DNA of 64,000 bases, taken from the NCBI GenBank assembly GCA_958496175.1, contig OY292274.1, positions 70,814,630-70,878,629 of the forward strand. The letters run 5' to 3'. Shown here piece by piece: positions 24,270-36,739 of this stretch; position 1 is the stretch's first letter; every line of letters begins with the position of its first letter. The notes below the pieces were generated by a model. The model was not told where the DNA came from, ran no database searches, and saw only the letters and a program-made list of their open reading frames with translations. Position numbers and translations under genes: made by a program. The DNA is from Sisyra terminalis (lineage: Eukaryota; Arthropoda; Insecta; Neuroptera; Sisyridae).

Positions 24270-25135
24270 AAAAACAGAAAAACTCCGGAACATGACCAAA
24301 TCACCACAAAAATGTTAAAAAAACTTTCCGAAAAAGGAGTTTTGGGTCTGCTGCATATATTTAATGCCACTCTGCGGCTACAGTACTGGCTTGTGACCTG
24401 TATACCCTTTTTTTTTTGGGCCAAACACTAAAATCTACCTGAAAACAAAATATTATCGAAATCGAAAAACCAGTTCCTAAAATTGTCCGATAGAATTCAG
24501 GTAGAAAAATATTTACATTTAATTTTCTCGACTTTTGTCCCATAATGATCATTATTGTGACCGAAACCGGCTTGAATTCCAAGCTGGTGTGAAATTGTAA
24601 AGAATTTCTCACCTGATCTCAACGGGTGGTATGAGATAACATAATAGAAGATTAAGGTCCAAAATGTGAGATAAAAATCGATTCAAAGGTGCCACTAATG
24701 GATTCAGAATCAGGTGTTAATGTATTTATAATTGACAACACAATAAATACCTGAAACTGGTTATCTTAATTGAATTTTTCTACCTGCTACATTCTCTTGT
24801 TCAAATTTTGGACTTTAAACTTTAATATGTTATTTCATGTCAACAGTACTTCCAGAAAAAGGAGTTTTGTGTCTGCTGAATATATATTTAATGCCACTCT
24901 GCGGCTACAGTACCTCGGCCTCGCCCACTTAAATCAGCCGAAATAATCATGGTGCCCAAACCAGGCAAAAATCCCAATAAAGGCTCCTCATACAGAAAGG
25001 CTAATCTAATCTCTAACACATGAAATATCCGAAAAAGTCCCTGATCACCAATTTGGTTTTAGATGCCGACATTCCACTATCCAACAATGCCATAGACTGG
25101 TCGAGCAAATAAATAGGGTCTTTGAACAAAAAAAA
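24270..25135 (+). mobile_element. Broken jockey-like non-LTR retrotransposon reverse transcriptase
   Basis: Translated pieces match reverse transcriptase of jockey-type elements. L-L-H-I-F-N-A-T-L-R-L-Q-Y lies at about 24347-24386; I-M-V-P-K-P-G-K-N-P-N with S-S-Y-R at about 24940-25000; and H-Q-F-G-F-R-C-R-H-S-T with C-H-R-L-V-E-Q at about 25045-25110. A block of about 470 bp (24388-24855) interrupts it, flanked by a direct repeat of about 55 bp (24328-24386 and 24856-24914). Frames are broken, and the catalytic Y-x-D-D region is absent. Confidence 0.75.
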
Positions 25136-25299
25136 AAAATATACTGCTACTCAGTATTTATAGTATTTATACCTCTGGAAACTATTCAGATCGTATCTTC
25201 AGGATACTTTAATACAAGAATAGGCCATGAGTGCCATGAGGTCTGCCTTAAATTGATTTAAAGTTTAAATCAATGATAGCAAAAATTTCACATAAAAAT

Positions 25300-26030
25300 C
25301 AATTCAAGGCTTAATATCTCGTTTAATATTGATCTTAGCGATTTTGTCTACAGGACCTTTTTTGTAGGAAATCAAATTCTCTACAAGTTTTTTGTTTATA
25401 ATTTTTTCGTAGCTCTTGTTATTTGCGAATTTTATGGAAAAATCAGGTTCAGTGGCCCGTACTACCTCACCGGTGTGTACTACCTCACGACTTTGTCGCA
25501 ATGGGCACTTTTGTAGAGCGTTTAATTCTGAGAAAAAACCATCGTCGGTAAAAGCGATCCCATGAAACGCCGCTGAGATATAGAAATTTAAAAATAAAAA
25601 ATCAAAGTTTCCTTGTATTTTCAATGGGAAATCTTTACACGTCTTGGTCGAGGACTTAAAATTAATATTAAGGGCTCAAACTTTCAGGGAATTTTTTTTT
25701 TTGGTATTTCCACAAAATTTCACGATGGGACCAAAAAAAGTCAAGAAAAGTCCCAAAAAAATTACCCTAGTGCATACATAAAATCCTGTATTTATATATC
25801 TCCTCTGACTGATGAAATTTTAATATTCGATGTATTTCTTTTAAGAAGTAGACATGTGATAAGATTTTTTTTTTTTTAGAAAATTCCTACCCTAAAAGAG
25901 TATAAGGGGTGACTTAATTATTAAAATTAATATTAAGGGCTCAAACTTTCAGGGAATTTTTTTTTTGGTATTTCCAACAAAATTTCACAATGGGACCAAA
26001 AAAAAAAAGTCAAAAAAAAAATCACCCTAG
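25300..26030. repeat. Foldback element, family 4, 5'-truncated with duplicated right end
   Basis: Contains the ccactgaacctg-family block on both strands (for example ggcccgtactacctcaccgg), and the end ccaaaaaaaaaaagtcaaaa ... atcacccta at 26030. The right-end block (gggctcaaactttcaggga) occurs twice, at about 25670 and 25930. ORFs here are shadows of the repeat. Confidence 0.7.
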
Positions 26031-26184
26031 TATGCACGGTGTTAAAAACGTATTTATTTTAAGTTTTATTACTATTACTATTTTTACTACTACTTTTACT
26101 TTTTTTCGTTAATATGTCCTTATTAAGCAACTCCAAGGATCAATTTACAACAATTTTGTAAAAAAAAAAAATAAGTTTAACTGT

Positions 26185-26260
26185 AAGATTCGAACCCAAG
26201 TCTTTATAATTAAGAGCATCAGAATTTTAGATACGTAAGCCATTACGCTATTAACATCAA
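26185..26260 (-). repeat. tRNA-like relic, possibly SINE-derived
   Basis: On the minus strand, an A-box-like tagcgtaatgg and a B-box-like gggttcgaatc lie about 45 nt apart, as in a tRNA gene. The T-stem and acceptor stem pair poorly, so a working tRNA is unlikely; a tRNA-derived SINE head or decayed tRNA is more plausible. Confidence 0.35.
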
Positions 26261-26279
26261 CTATGCGTTTAATATATAT

Positions 26280-26694
26280 GAATGTTTATATTTCAAAGAG
26301 GCAATTTTTTAAAATTCAAATTGAATTAACTGTGCTTTCTGTCAGTTCAAATAAAAATATTTTTACACATTATTTTCTAACTTTAAATTACCTTTCCAAT
26401 GATATATAACTCGCCTGTCTAAAGTAAAAATTTCTGTTTTCATCCCTAGGGAATACCTTCCCTTAATATTTTTTTGGAATAATAAGTAGCCTATAGTCTG
26501 TAGCAAATTGTGTTGTATCTTAATACCAAATTTCATTAAATTCGGTAGTTCCGTTCTTTAGTTAAATCGGGACCCACAGACAGACAGACAAACAAAAATG
26601 TTAAATTTGGAATAAAAAACAAATATTTACCCTAAAATTGGGTTCAAAATCGAAATGTACAGACAGACGTAAGAATTTTATGTATTAGTATAGA
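26280..26694 (-). mobile_element. Helitron-like 5' portion
   Basis: On the minus strand it begins TCTATACTAATACATAAA after an A and has the ttacgtctgtctgtac block and the ccctagggatgaaaacagaa block seen in the copies at 7871 and 54710. No CTAG 3' end was found, so the boundary near 26280 is approximate. Confidence 0.5.
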
Positions 26695-27302
26695 TAAATT
26701 GATTTTTTTTCCATACCAAATTAATTTTTTCTTTCACAAAAAAAAAAATCGATGTTAAAACATCGATATTTATGAACGATATATCGATGTTTGAAAAAAT
26801 CTAAAAAACTAGAAATATTTTCTTACATTCCATCCAAACACATTAATCAAATTTTCAACAGATCCTCCTCCCTTTCCACCTACAAAAAAAAATATTTCCC
26901 ATTTTCAAATTTTGCATATCGTCATCTATTTTTACTTGAACGACCAGCAGTTTGTAATTTATTACCGTTGAAATATTTGCAAATTGCAACCAATTCAATG
27001 AACTATTTAACAATTCCATGATAACATATTTGAGGAATGCAAATAACTCACCAAAGCAAATAGTATATGATTACCAATACTATAATTGCAGTTGATAACA
27101 GCCACTAAATAATTGCATTTTTAAAAAAAGTTTCAAATTGTTCAAGTATTACAGGTTTTCGCTGAAAAATCGATTTGGAATTCTAGTAGAACAAGTGGAA
27201 TTAGTACGGTTGCATTTGGCAAATGGAAATTGCATTAGTTTAAAATGATTTTTAATAATTGTTGGTGATTAAAAGTTATGAGTTTTTGGATTATTATTAT
27301 AA

Positions 27303-29050
27303 ATGCATTTTTTTGTAATTTTAGTGTTATTTTTATTGATTTTTTCTACACTACCTCTTGCAAATGAATCAAAGTTTAAGTTCAATACGAATTTCACGTA
27401 CTATATCAATGCACTTTTACGCAATGCACACGTAAATCCCACCTGCCAACGGCATATTTTGCTGACTTCAAAACATTTAAAAAAAATGTCCTTATGGGCA
27501 CTGAAAAGTAAACGTTTTTCTTCATATTATAGTACCTAGTTGGCAAAAATTTATGCAACAAATTTATTTTATTTTTTTATGCAAGTGGTCGATGCATCTA
27601 GCAAAATTCCGTCCGGAATTTTAATGGGAAATTTAATCGACCTGGGTAATGTGAACGAATGTTTGGCGATTGACGAACCAAAACTGGATATTCAAGGGAA
27701 ACATTGCACGATGGGATTGAGCAAAAATGACTTCAACTTTCCGGTGGCATTAAAAGGCATTTGTGTGCCGGATTCTTGCACAAATCGTGACGTCAGCGCC
27801 GTTTTTAATGCACTATTATTGCCGTACAATTTCACGATTAGAATTCCCGATAATTATTGTCGTACGAATGTCGTTAATGCCTGGCCTTACGTTACCTATG
27901 CAGTGGTGTAAGCAAATTATAGATACATGAAAAAAAAAATAATATCCACATTTTGAAATAAACGACAGGTTTTCCCTAGCAGGAAAATCTTTTAAAAAAT
28001 TTAAAATATTTTCAAAAAAAAATTTTTTTTAGAATTTCAACAATAATTTATCTCATTTGGATATTATTTTGCACAATAATTTCATTGTCCAATTGTACTT
28101 TTAAAGGTAAAAATCACAGTTTTTCAACAATCAACCTTCAGTTCAAATATCTCCGATTTTCCAGATTCCATCATTGTGCGTGCATTCTCTCTATGCAACA
28201 ATTGGAATAAATTGACAAAAACGAAAAAAATTCTCAACAAATCAGTGATCAAATCGTTGAACGGAATTCGAGCCATTAGTACCGCTGGAATCATACTCGG
28301 ACATGGATTCCTGTTACGAGCTATTATTCCCATGAATATCAACAATTTAGAAATGGTCGAGGTAACAATGGTTCAATGCAATTCATATTTCTTTGTTGCA
28401 ATCAAAAATTTTTGTTCAGTTTTTCAACAGTTATCCGGGTACGATTATAACCGGAACCATTAACGTAATTGACACATTTTTGGTGATAACCGGTGTTTTG
28501 GTTACCACTGGTGTAATGACGTACATGGATCTCCTCGATGGAAAAATACCATGGCATTTTGTCTTCATCCATAGAATAATCAGGTTTGAATTTTAATACA
28601 ATTACAATTTCTTGATCATATTACGTGAATTTTATGTACAAGGAAAATCCGTCCCAAAAAAAAAAAAAAAACTTAATGTAATTCCTCAAATTTACAACTA
28701 ATTTCCTATGCCAAACACGAAAACCCCTTTGCATGAAGGCTATAAATATTTCATATAACATATAAGTCCAATTTTTAGCCAATTATGAAATAAATAATCA
28801 AATCTTTTAAATCTTTGTTGTAACGGAAATTCACAACTGAATTTCGATACAGAACTCTGATACAAAACTGTCTCTGAACTTGAGCTGAGCGCCTTATATA
28901 CCCGCAACCCAACATTCTAGAATATACTCAAATATTCACCAAACTTTCCACCAGCTACAAGATGTTTCCAGAACAATATATATGTTATATACATTCGCAT
29001 TGGTGGGAGAGAGATAAAAGTCACTCAGCCAATCGCGTGCCGGCATGGCA

Positions 29051-29093
<43 letters not shown>

Positions 29094-32000
29094 CAGAAAA
29101 AAACTTTTTATAATCCTCGCTTTTGTATAGATCATAAGATACACAGGGACCAGAAATCCTATTATGGAATATGCCAACATTAATAATTTCAGAAGTCATT
29201 CAAATATACATTATCCAATTAGACTGATTCGAAAAAAAAATATATTTTTTTTTTCTTAATTATATCTAAAATATCGTTGGGAATGACAAAAAAAAATCCT
29301 GTGAAAGTTTAAGCTCTTAATATTAAGTGAAATTATTCGATTTTCCATTTAAATAACATGGCAACAATATTCTCGTGCACTTTGGAATTTTATAGCTCAC
29401 GTTGGTGCCAATATTTCGGAATGACCAAGGTATATTCCTGTCGGAAATTAAATGATCTACAAAAAAGGTCTCTAACAAGTTTTTGATATATTTATTCCTT
29501 CCAAAGTTATTCGAGGTTAAAGTTGAACTAAAGAGAAATTTTAATACTTTTTCAATTTTTTGACGCAACCATCAATTTTCTGAGAAAATTTTATAGGAAA
29601 TTTTTTGTAGAGCACTTTTTTTTCTATAAATTATCTCTATAAAAGTTTTTGATATTTTTCACAGGTCCTAAGGTGTTTGTATTAAACTGAAAATTCAATG
29701 AATTATTATATTTTTAACATGACTTTTCTTTTCTATTACTTAGATCCTGTAAAAAATATCAAAAACTTTTATAGAGATAAGTTATAGGAAAAAGTGTTCT
29801 ACAAAAAATGTCCTATAAAATTTTCTCATAAAATTGATGGTTGCGTCAAAAAATTGAAAAAATATTCAAATTTCTCTTTAGTTCAACTTTGACCTCGAAT
29901 AACTTTTGAAGGAATAAATATATCAAAAACTTGTTCAAGACCTTTTTTGTAGATTGTTCAATTTTCTACAAGAATATACCTTGGCCATTCCGAAATATTG
30001 TAGTCACCAACGTGAGCTATAAGTCTAATCTAAATAGTTGTACCAATTATACTGGTTTTACTTATAGCTCTTTGGTATAAAACTGGAGTTACACCACTTT
30101 CAAAATAAAAAATTAGTGGTTTAAAATTGTCTTGAAACAAGTTAAATACTCTGAATTTTTAATTAGAAGTATGTTATGGTTGATAACAACATTAAGTGTA
30201 TTATAAATATTTTTCGTATTGGAGCTGGGAAACAGCATGGGGCAGGCGAATGGCTGTGTCCAGAAGACCTGAGTTTGATCCCTCAAAATTTTACGTTTTT
30301 TTTTTTTCTATAATATATCAGGTGTGTCGAAAAGTAATTTTCTTTTAATATACAATTAAAACACGAAATTTCGTTACAACTGTTATTTTTAAATCTTCTT
30401 CTGATGTAAAATTTTTAATAAATATATCTCCCTTAAAAAAAGCTCGTGGTCACCACCTCATAACAGCAAAAATTTTACAAATGTAATGAAATGATAGATA
30501 TAGCAGCGTTTTGTAAAAAAAAAATTTTTCTTTTACAGACTTTCCGTGGCCCTACTTGTGGTCCTCGTATTCTACTTGACCATTTTAAAGTACCTCCACT
30601 TTGGACCCATTTGGGATATCGAAACCGAGTTTATCATTGGGCCTTGCGAAAAATATTGGTGGTCTACCCTGTTATTCATCCAGAACTATGTTAATCCCTT
30701 ACATCTGGTAAAACTTCTCTTAATTAATCAAAATAAGATTTTTTCGCTGACTTTCAACAGTTATACTGTGTATACAATATATAGAATATATTGCCGGTCC
30801 AATTTATGTAGTATAATTCATATAACCTACATTTGAACAGAAGTTCAAACAAAAATATTCGTGACGTATTTCGATTGCCAAGCAATCTTCCTCAGTGGTC
30901 ATCAAGTAGTTTGGATCAATCTTTTCACATGAATCATCACAAAGCAGTTACGGAGTGATCCAAATCACGTGATGACCACTGAGGAAGATTGCTTGGCAAT
31001 CGAAATACGTCACGAATATTTTTGTTTGAACTGAAAAATTTTAAATTATACTACATAATTTGGAGCGCAATATATTCTCTTAATTATTCAAAAAAATTTT
31101 TTGTCATGTTTTATTGAATTTCCAGTGTCTTCCCAACACATGGTACCTTTCCATCGATATGCAACTCTTTTTACTGGCCCCCATCGTTTTGTTTGTGCTA
31201 TGGAAAATCAAATATCGTACAATTTATTTGGCGACCCTAACCACCTTGTCAACAATTCCTATCATTTGCATTGTTTACATAAACAATTTGCACGAATTTG
31301 GAGTGGTAAAAAAAGATGTGTACGCCAATGAAATAACTATTTAAAATTACAATAAAAATACATTCTATTGATTTTAGTTTTAATATAGATGAAGGCGAAA
31401 AATGGTTTAAATATTATTACCTATCGACATACACAAGACTATATGCTTGGCTGATAGGAATCTCAGTCGGATATTTTCTATACTCAACAAAAAAAATCAT
31501 TTTAAACAAAGTAATAAAGAAAAAAATTTACGATTTTTTTTGCCAACAAATTTTTTATAGTTTTATTTTTAGATTTGGCAGTTTTTGTTGTGGATAGTGG
31601 CATTGACGATTTTAATATCGCTATATCTTTCAATGGTTCCAGTTTTGAACAAACATAAAACGAACTTTGACACCGAATTCAATAAATTGTATATGATTTT
31701 TTCGCGACTTGCATGGCCATTATCGATTGCCTGGATTATAATTGCATGCCACTTAAATTATGGAGGTAGTCGTGGCATTTTTAATCGATGCAATTAAAAT
31801 AAATCATAAATAAATCAAATGTCTGGCTTGCAGGAGTGATTAACAGATTTCTATCGCAACGATTTTGGACGCCACTGTGTCGAATTTCCTATACTATGTA
31901 CATGGTCCATTTGACAATAATAGAAATACGCGTCGGTTCCCAGCTGAGTACCACGGAATTTTCCTTTTGGAATCGGGTAAATTTTCACGTGAAACTTCCA

Positions 32001-34521
32001 CAAAGGGAGATCTTATTTCTTTGTCTGTTTTCAAATTTTTTGAATTAATCGAAAAGACTAACGTGAAAAAATAAGTGGGGGAAAATGTAATCATTTTCTC
32101 AAAAGAAAATTAATTTTCCCACATGAAAATTTTAAACAAAGAAATTTTCACATAAATCACTACTCCAACTGATGGTCCCCAAAAGTACATACAAGTCAAT
32201 TGTTTATTTATCGATAAAAAAGATCCCACATATGATTTCAACGAAAAAATTCGTCCCCATTGAGCATTCCCCCCGTCCTCTCCCACAAACTTGATTTTCC
32301 AAAAAAAAAAAAAAAACTTTTTCTTTATAACTTTTGAAAAATAATTTTCAAGGTATCAAAAAAAAAACAATCAATACCTATTCGCCATGTGGATGACTGC
32401 AGCGCCACACAAGATATAAACTAAAGTAGGCTATCAGAAAATTTACAGAATAAAAAGTATTTGTTATATTAATAATCAAAAAAAAATATTAGAGAACGTG
32501 GATGCCAATTTCTTCATTAATTGATAGATTAGGCTTCCCCCCTCCTCGCAAAATACAAATAAAATAGTTATTATCAAAATGAAGGCTGAGAAAATTTCCT
32601 ACAAAAAAGGTTCTTTAATAGTTTCCTCTATGTATCATAGTTAACGCGAAAATGACGGTTGAAAACATACAAAAATTTACATTTTCAAAAATCGTATTAC
32701 ACTATTGTTGATATTTCAGAAAATTATTGGCATTTTCGAAAAAATCAAGAGCCAAATGATTTATGTATTCGTAAGCTATATTGTTTTTTTTTTTAAATGT
32801 TCCAAAAGTTACTAAATTTTAAACATAAATTTGAACAAACGACTTACTGACGTATTGCCCAGATACGTATTTCGATTGCCAAGCAACCTTCATAAGTGGT
32901 TCATCAGTTACTCTTCACACTCATCACATCGCAGTTATCCAATACTACTTAATGACCACCGATGAAGATTGCTTGGCAATCGAAATACGTATCTGGGCAA
33001 AAAAAAATTCGCTACAATAGTATTTACTGAATATTACAATTTTCTAAAGCAATACTCCCCATTTTTATAAGCCTACGGCACTAACATTATCTACTAAATA
33101 CTAAAATAATCGATAACAATATATACAATATATTGTGGTTTTATCTGTGTAATGTAATTCACAAAAATAAACTGTAAACATAAATTTGAACAAACGAATT
33201 ACTGACGTATTGCCCAAATACGTATTTCGATTGCCAAGCAACCTTCATAAGTGGTTCATCAGTTACTCTTCACACTCATCACATAGCAGTTATCCAATAC
33301 TATTTAATGACCACCGACAAAGATTGATTGGCAATCGAAATACGTATCTGATCAATACGTCAGTAATTCTTTTGTTTAAATTTACGTTTACAGTTTACTT
33401 TTGTGAATTACATTACATAAATAAAACCACAATATATTTTATATATTGTTATCGATAATTTTAGAATTTAGTAGATAGTGTTAGTGTCATAGGCTTATAA
33501 CGATGGGAAGTATTGTTTTAGAAAATTGCAATAATCACTAAATACTATTATAGCGAAGTTTTTTTTACCCAGATACGTATTTCGATTGCCAAGCAATCAT
33601 CATAAGTGGTTCGTGAGTTACTCTTCACTTTCATCACATAGCAGTTATCCAATACTACCTGATGACCACCGATGAAGAATGCTTGGCAATCGAAATACGT
33701 ATCTGGGCAAAACAAAAATTCTCTATAATAGTATTTTGTGATTATTGCAACTTTTTAGAGCCAAACTCCGCATCTTTATAAGCCTACGGCACTAAAATTA
33801 TCTACTTAAATACTAAAATTATCGATAACAATATATAAAATATATTGTGATTTCATTTACGTAATGTAATTCACAAAAGTAAACTTTAAACATAAATTTG
33901 AACAAATGAATGACTGACGTATTGCCCAGATACGTATTTCGATTGCCAAGCAACCTTCATAAGTGGTTCATCAGTTACTCTTCACTCTCATCACATAGCA
34001 GTTATCCAATACTATTTAATGACCACTGACAAAGATTGCTTGGCAATCGAAATACGTATCTGGACAAAAAAAACTTCGCCATAATAGTATTTAGTGACTA
34101 TTGCAATTTTCGCCTATGGCACTTACTAAAAATACAAAACACGATTTATATGTCACGCCAATTGTTGCAACTTGCAGGCCAAGAAAGTATGCGCATCAAA
34201 TTTGAAAAAACGCTAGTTATTTAAAAAAAACTTAATCCCAAAAGTTGTGGCTAATTTTTCCTTGAATTTTTTGTTTTGTTTTTGTTTTATAGGTGTGTGA
34301 TTTTTTTTCCGACTACATGGCCACGGTTTTTGTCAGCATATTCGTTTACCTAATTTTCGAACTTCCCATCTTCAATTTGGAAGAGCATCTCCAACAAATA
34401 GGCAAGCAAATAAATAGTGTACCTACATAATTTAATACATTTGATTTTCATCTCGAATCCTTTGATTTTAGCCGCGCCGACAAAATTGAAAAATAAAACT
34501 TCCTATTTGGTCAATGAGTAA
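27303..34521 (+). CDS. NRF-6-like (nose resistant to fluoxetine) acyltransferase-3 membrane protein
   Basis: Twelve exons give a complete 647-residue protein: 27303-27507, 27586-27907, 28033-28106, 28165-28361, 28430-28583, 30539-30707, 31126-31319, 31378-31510, 31573-31765, 31834-31976, 34293-34402, 34472-34521. The length is a multiple of three and ends in TAA. It opens with a signal peptide of about 20 residues (M-H-F-F-V-I-L-V-L-F). A cysteine-rich NRF domain follows (D-A-S-S-K-I-P-S-G-I-L, N-E-C-L, G-I-C-V-P-D-S-C), then about ten membrane segments of the acyltransferase-3 family. Family marks include S-L-N-G-I-R with L-G-H-G-F, the R-L-A-W-P-L-S-I-A-W block with C-H-L-N-Y-G-G, and C-R-I-S-Y-T-M-Y-M-V-H. 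C. elegans nrf-6 acts in lipid/yolk and drug transport; no substrate can be read here. The exon 7 donor (31320) was picked because it alone keeps phase with exon 8. The last intron is GC-AG. Confidence 0.92.
29050..29090. repeat. (GA)n microsatellite
   Basis: A run of about 20 GA dinucleotides in intron 5 of the NRF-6-like gene. The ORFs crossing it on both strands are low-complexity artefacts. Confidence 0.9.
29222..30020. repeat. Family 1 foldback element, right end truncated
   Basis: Starts gactgattcg at 29222 after TA. The right arm stops at cgtgagctataag near 30020, where an unrelated block (about 30016-30100, also found inverted at about 48650-48730) begins. Intron 5 of the NRF-6-like gene. 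Confidence 0.75.
30770..31080. repeat. Family 2 foldback element in NRF-6-like intron 6
   Basis: Left end tatactgtgtatacaatata, paired cgtatttcgattgccaagca / gcttggcaatcgaaatacgt blocks, right end tacataatttggagcgcaat. It sits about 45 bp before the exon at 31126. Confidence 0.8.
32815..34090. repeat. Cluster of four family 2 foldback units in tandem
   Basis: Four units (about 32815-33010, 33115-33465, 33555-33725, 33835-34080) each carry the gattgccaagcaaccttcat ... gcttggcaatcgaaatacg pair with a loop containing tcacatagcagttatccaat. The spacers repeat as well (aaattatcgataacaatata), so this is an amplification of a larger unit, not independent insertions. It fills intron 10 of the NRF-6-like gene. 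Confidence 0.8.
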
Positions 34522-34591
34522 TAATAATAATAATAATAATATCATGAAACACAACAGAGAAGAGAAAAAATATGTATTTTAATTTTTAAAA

Positions 34592-34597
34592 AATAAA
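34592..34597 (+). terminator. Polyadenylation signal of the NRF-6-like gene
   Basis: An AATAAA lies 71 nt after the stop codon at 34521, following an AAT-repeat microsatellite (about 34520-34540) in the 3' UTR. Another AATAAA near 34840 could serve a longer form. Confidence 0.5.
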
Positions 34598-34599
34598 TA

Positions 34600-35490
34600 A
34601 ATCATTAACTCTCGTGTGTTCTTTTTCTATAATAGTTCTGGATTTTTCACAATGAAAAATATCTCCTTAAACTTGTCTTGCGAATAACGTAGGTATATAC
34701 ATTATATGTAAAATAAAAATATTATAAAACCAGTTTTTGTGAACTGGTGATGATGATCACAAAGACAAAACAATGATGCAAAGTCTAGGGAATTTATAAA
34801 CCATACCTACATATATTATGTACGTATACATAAAAAATGTAATAAAGTTATGATTAATTTTCGTGCAAATTAATTCTAGCGAGAAATGAACGTAAAACAC
34901 ATTCATGTAACGTGATTTCTGTTTATTTATATTATTTTAATTTTTTTTTTTGGTCACACAAGTGAAATTAATTATTCTGATCTTGAAACTGTGATTCCCA
35001 CTGTTTTGAAGAAAACATTAATGAGAGAATATAAATATATATAAGAAAAGATTTGTTTGATTTGGAATCAGTTGGTGAGAATCGATCCAAGTGGATAGTT
35101 GATATTTGTTTTCTTTCCATTTTCAACTCTCTCATACATACTTAAGTACAACACAATAACATTATTATAACCAACTGAGCCAAGTTTGTGGGGAAATTTG
35201 TGAAGGTCGTGTGGGTAAGAAAGATTTACAATTTACATATTGAACTTATCACAATCCGTCTTTCATATGAACTTCAATGATTTTCTCCATATTTTCTCCC
35301 TCCCCCCCTCAATCTAAGAATAACAAAATTTAAAAATACCAATTTTTATTGCAATTTAAACTTCCAGTGCGTCATTATCGGGCGATAAAAACATGGAAAT
35401 TATTCGACGAGAAAACCACAAAAGACTTATCAAATTCATTGCTTTGTACAAAAAAAAAAAAAAAAAATATCTACCTACTTTATTAAAGTT
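34600..35490. other. Spacer after the NRF-6-like gene
   Basis: AT-rich sequence with no ORF of note and no recognised repeat. It may include the end of the 3' UTR. Confidence 0.5.
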
Positions 35491-35494
35491 GAAT

Positions 35495-35845
35495 TTTATT
35501 TTTATTAAATAAAAAGACAATTATTTAAAATCGTTTTTTTTTATTTAATATTTTTACGATTCAATTAGCTACGTTTCGTTACGTATTGTAACTTCATCAG
35601 GCTTCTTGATTCACAAAAATATAATATTTTCAATTTAAATTCAATAAATAATTATTTTTTTGCTAATCAAAAAGCCTGATGAAATTACAAATCAAAAAAA
35701 AAAAGTTGAATTAAGTGTAATTTTATTTTGCTCTTATTTTTTTTAAATAAGAAGACAATTCAAGTTATTTAAAATCGTTTTTTTTTTAATATTTTTACGA
35801 TTCAATTAGCCACGTTTCGTTACATATCGTAACTTCATCAACAAA
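35495..35845. repeat. Family 6 foldback, one full and one partial copy
   Basis: agctacgtttcgttacgtat and gtaacttcatcaggcttctt occur at 35567-35610, with the partial complement near 35670. A second left arm (gccacgtttcgttacatatc) is at about 35805-35840. Confidence 0.7.
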
Positions 35846-35849
35846 ATTT

Positions 35850-36440
35850 GCTAAATTACGTTAATGGCTTGTCGGCTGTTTCTATTGTAATTTTCAGTGA
35901 ATTTTGTTTCGAAAAATTGGAAAAATAATTCATATACTCTACACGCAACAGGTGGTGGGTTCTTTAGATATATGGTGAAAAAAAAAAAACGTGAAAATAA
36001 AACACTAATTTCTTTCTTTTATAAAAAAAAAAAAAAACATTTATTACACGGACAAGCAAGAGGGCTGTGAGAATTCTCAAAAAAAATCAATTTTTTAATT
36101 TGGTGCTTCCCAAACTTTCACCCTTAGCCTTTTTAAATTACGTTAATTGCTTGTCGGCTTTTTCTATTGTAATTTTCAGTGAGTTTTGTTTCGAAAATTG
36201 GAAAAATAATTCATATACTCTATACTCGACAAGCAACAGGTGGTTCTTTAGATATATGGAGAAAAAAAAAACGCGAAAATAAAACACTAATTTCTTCATA
36301 AAAAAAAAAGAAAAAACAACATTTATTACAGGGACAAGTAATAGGGGTGTGAGAGGTCTCAGAAAAAAAAAACAATTTTTTAATTTTGTGCTTTCCAAAT
36401 TTTCACCCTTAGCCTTTTTAAAACTCCCCTATGCATCCCC
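35850..36440 (+). repeat. Tandem duplication of about 270 bp
   Basis: The unit ttaatggcttgtcggctgtt ... cacccttagcctttttaaa occurs at about 35850-36140 and again at about 36130-36425, with small differences. Function unknown. Confidence 0.7.
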
Positions 36441-36454
36441 TTGTAACTAATCAA

Positions 36455-36735
36455 TTAACTGTGTATACAATGTATAGAATATACTGCGGTCCAATTTATG
36501 TAGTATAATTTAATATAATAAACATAAACATAAATTTGAACACAAGTTCAAACAAAAATATTCGTGACGTATTGCACAGATACGTATTTCGATTGCCAAG
36601 CAATCTTCCTCAGTGGATCACTCCGTAACTGCTTTGTGATGATTCGACACAAACTACTGAAGTAGATTGCTGGGCAATCGAAATACGTATCTGGACAATA
36701 CGTCACAAATATTTTTGTTTGAACTTCTGTTCAAC
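36455..36735. repeat. Family 2 foldback element
   Basis: actgtgtatacaatgtatag at the left, paired tacgtatttcgattgccaag / gggcaatcgaaatacgtatc blocks, and an abrupt join at about 36735 to the 2-kb repeat (aacaagtgtttgaaagacta). Confidence 0.75.
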
Positions 36736-36739
36736 AAGT

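Larger units (their letters stand above)
24143..27302. other. Spacer between the hemicentin-like and NRF-6-like genes
   Basis: Apart from the retrotransposon piece, foldback, tRNA-like relic and Helitron portion listed, the stretch 26700-27302 holds AT-rich sequence with a palindromic cluster of tatcgatg words (about 26745-26795) and no convincing gene. The promoter of the NRF-6-like gene should lie here, but I see no clear TATA box or initiator. Confidence 0.5.

Noticed and set aside
25304..25624. ORF with L-N-A-L-Q-K-C-P, also at 42766-43047
   Set aside because: The reading comes from family 4 foldback arms, appears on both strands of the palindrome, and has no protein-like conservation beyond the repeat.
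26740..26800. Clustered tatcgatg words as DREF-type promoter sites for the NRF-6-like gene
   Set aside because: The same words occur at 49640-49930 next to repeats, and the cluster is 500 bp from the start codon; better explained as repeat sequence.
28936..29199. ORFs crossing the GA microsatellite
   Set aside because: Low-complexity R-E/S-L repeats from a simple dinucleotide run inside an intron.
30225..30300. tRNA-like stretch with gtttgatccctc resembling a B box
   Set aside because: No convincing A box at the right distance or cloverleaf pairing; left out as a feature.
32815..34090. Regular repeat spacing resembling a CRISPR array
   Set aside because: Units are 170-350-bp palindromes that also occur singly across the window, and the genome is eukaryotic.
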